A stretch of DNA of 6,398 nucleotides from CAIVPM01 sp049242885 (GTDB taxonomy: Bacteria > Bacteroidota > Bacteroidia > Chitinophagales > Chitinophagaceae): positions 1 through 6,398 of the forward strand of contig JBMLOQ010000079.1 of the NCBI GenBank assembly GCA_049242885.1. Reading direction: 5' to 3'. How positions within the stretch are numbered: the stretch's first letter is position 1; each line of letters opens with the position of its first letter. Both the position numbers and the translations under genes were made by a program. Under the pieces are notes generated by a model. That model was given only the letters and a program-made list of their open reading frames with translations. It was not told where the DNA came from and ran no database searches. Below, piece after piece: positions 5,248 through 6,398 of this stretch.

Positions 5248-6177
5248 ATGAAAATTACTGTAATTGGAGCTGGTGCAGTTGGTGCTACATGTGCTGATAA
5301 CATTGCTAGAAAAGAATTAGCAAGTGAATTAGTGTTGCTAGATATTAAAGAAGGTATTGCAGAAGGTAAAGCACAGGATATGATGCAAACGGCTGCTTTG
5401 CTTGGTTTTGACACAAAAATTGTAGGTAGCACAAACGATTATGCTAAAACTGCAAATAGTGATGTGGTAGTTATTACAAGTGGCTTGCCTCGTAAGCCTG
5501 GTATGACTCGTGAAGAACTAATTGGTGTAAATGCAGGTATTGTAAAAAGTGTTTGCGAAAATGTATTAAAATACTCTCCAAATACTATTATTGTAGTAAT
5601 TAGTAATCCTATGGATACTATGACTTATTTGGCTTTGCAAAGTACAGGATTACCAAAAAATAAAATTATTGGTATGGGTGGTGCTTTAGATAGTGCAAGA
5701 TTTAAGTATCAGTTAAGCCAACATTTAAATTGTAGCCCAAGCGATTTAAATGCAATGGTAGTTGGTGGACATGGAGATACCACTATGATTCCTTTAATAA
5801 GATTAGCTTCTTTAAATAGTATTCCAGTATCAGAATTATTAAGCGAAGAACAACAAAAGCAAATTGTTGCAGATACAATGGTTGGTGGTGCAACACTTAC
5901 TAAATTAATAGGTACAAGTGCTTGGTATGCACCAGGAGCAGCAGGAGCAGCAGTTGTAGAAGCTATTGTAAGAGATGAAAAAAGAGTAATTACAAGTTGT
6001 GTAGCTTTAGATGGTGAATATGGACAAACTGATATTTGCCTTGGCGTGCCAGTTGTAATTGGCAAAAATGGTTGGGAAAAAATTATTGATACTAAACTAA
6101 ATGAAAGCGAGCAAGCTTTATTTAATGCAAGTGCAGATGCAGTAAGAAGCATGAACGATGTGTTAAAAACATTATAA
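5248..6177 (+). CDS. mdh: Malate dehydrogenase, NAD-dependent, lactate-dehydrogenase-like type
   Basis: This enzyme interconverts malate and oxaloacetate with NAD in the TCA cycle. The 309 residues match the family. The Rossmann motif GAGAVG is at 7-12. Asp32 at the end of the second strand (LVLLDI) binds the adenosine ribose and predicts NAD over NADP. The mobile substrate loop SGLPRKPGMTREEL carries Arg82 and Arg88, with Lys83-Pro84-Gly85-Met86 typical of malate rather than lactate dehydrogenases. Catalysis uses Asn120, Asp148 and Arg151 in GGALDSARF, and the proton-relay His175 in VGGHGDTTMIPL. The start at 5248 places GxGxxG at its usual distance, and the leader is A-rich without a Shine-Dalgarno sequence. 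It appears monocistronic: a 54-base gap precedes it and a strong terminator follows 18 bases after its stop. The Ala-rich APGAAGAAVVEA segment is normal for the family. Confidence 0.97.
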   Translation: MKITVIGAGAVGATCADNIARKELASELVLLDIKEGIAEGKAQDMMQTAALLGFDTKIVGSTNDYAKTANSDVVVITSGLPRKPGMTREELIGVNAGIVKSVCENVLKYSPNTIIVVISNPMDTMTYLALQSTGLPKNKIIGMGGALDSARFKYQLSQHLNCSPSDLNAMVVGGHGDTTMIPLIRLASLNSIPVSELLSEEQQKQIVADTMVGGATLTKLIGTSAWYAPGAAGAAVVEAIVRDEKRVITSCVALDGEYGQTDICLGVPVVIGKNGWEKIIDTKLNESEQALFNASADAVRSMNDVLKTL

Positions 6178-6195
6178 ATAATGTATGTTCAATAC

Positions 6196-6228
6196 AAAAA
6201 AGCCAAAACTCAAAGTTTTGGCTTTTTT
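6196..6228. terminator. Bidirectional intrinsic terminator between mdh and the FKBP gene
   Basis: Fifteen bases at 6196-6210 (six A, then GCCAAAACT) pair perfectly with 6214-6228 (AGTTTTGGC, then six T) around a CAA loop. The core stem of nine pairs carries the G/C, and the flanking A and T tracts provide a U-run in either direction. It lies exactly 18 bases from the mdh stop and 18 bases from the stop of the convergent FKBP gene, so it can end both transcripts. Confidence 0.92.
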
Positions 6229-6246
6229 ATTTATGCAATTATGGTT

Positions 6247-6398
6247 TTAAAATTTCGGCTTAGAAGACAATACCGATATTTCAAAAACTAGGTTTGAGTT
6301 TGGTGGTATTTTTGGGGAACGTGTTCTTATGCTATAGGCCAAACCAGATGGTATAATTATTTTTACAATACCTCCAACATTAACCTTTGGGATTGCAA
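6247..6398 (-). CDS. FKBP-type peptidyl-prolyl isomerase, C-terminal part (partial)
   Basis: The last 49 codons are read from the minus strand, with a TAA at 6247-6249. The rest lies beyond the right edge. VGGIVKIIIPSGLAYS (residues 7-22 of the fragment) followed by KIPPNSNLVFEISVL (29-43) is the signature of the FKBP C-terminal beta sheet, including the active-site tyrosine (AY) and the LVF phenylalanine. The usual AYG is AYS here, and the following loop (IRTRSP) is Arg-rich rather than glycine-rich. FKBPs catalyse cis-trans isomerisation of prolyl bonds. Bacteroidota often make them as exported or lipid-anchored forms, but the N-terminus is not visible, so location is unknown. The gene converges on mdh and shares the terminator at 6196-6228. 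Confidence 0.87.
   Translation of the reverse strand, partial: AIPKVNVGGIVKIIIPSGLAYSIRTRSPKIPPNSNLVFEISVLSSKPKF

Noticed and set aside
5934..5955. GGAGCA/GCA short repeats in mdh
   Set aside because: They encode the family-normal Ala/Gly-rich segment with biased GCA and GGA codons, so this is not an independent repeat element.
5709..6152. Minus-strand open frame of 147 codons inside mdh
   Set aside because: It is fully antisense to a strongly conserved malate dehydrogenase. Its Ala/Pro/Ser-rich translation is what the reverse of such a gene gives.

Overview
The window is an AT-rich chromosomal stretch (roughly one third G+C by eye) from a member of the Bacteroidota, probably a Chitinophagales- or Sphingobacteriales-like organism. 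This is judged from four things: the style of the conserved proteins (a lactate-dehydrogenase-like malate dehydrogenase, a MetF of about 317 residues with the VTYHR variant, a C-terminal FKBP domain), the lack of Shine-Dalgarno sequences, A/T-rich leaders, and a -7 element of the Bacteroidota TAnnTTTG type in front of metF. I see no mobile element, CRISPR array, tRNA or rRNA. The genes look like ordinary housekeeping and cell-envelope genes.

Layout. Positions 1-59 are the 3' tail of an unidentified plus-strand gene, whose stop lies one base from the stop of a convergent secreted protein of unknown function (61-855, minus). A 109-base divergent spacer holding a long A/T palindrome separates that gene from an ACP phosphodiesterase homologue (965-1561, plus). 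The latter's 3' end overlaps by 17 bases a minus-strand cluster. In transcription order the cluster is rnhB (ribonuclease HII, TTG start), metF (methylenetetrahydrofolate reductase) and a nitrilase-superfamily omega-amidase-like protein. The last two are separated by only 5 bases. A second divergent spacer (3959-4093) leads to plus-strand genes: a small exported protein with a BamE/SmpA-like C-terminal half, an exported thioredoxin-fold protein with a CEHC site, and malate dehydrogenase (mdh). A near-perfect bidirectional terminator closes mdh against a convergent FKBP-type prolyl isomerase, which runs off the right edge.

How the genes relate. metF makes the methyl donor for methionine synthesis. 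Omega-amidases of the YafV/Nit2 type clear the keto-amide produced when glutamine re-aminates the keto acid of methionine, so the tight metF-amidase pair is plausibly a methionine synthesis and salvage unit. mdh serves the TCA cycle. The secreted, BamE-like, thioredoxin-like and FKBP proteins belong to the envelope and protein-folding side of the cell.

No spacer reaches 300 bases. The most interesting details are a C-terminal QLKLF peptide on RNase HII that resembles the bacterial sliding-clamp-binding motif, the metF-amidase coupling, and a possible 26-residue cationic micro-ORF between two exported-protein genes. I found no convincing evidence of an undescribed multi-gene system.
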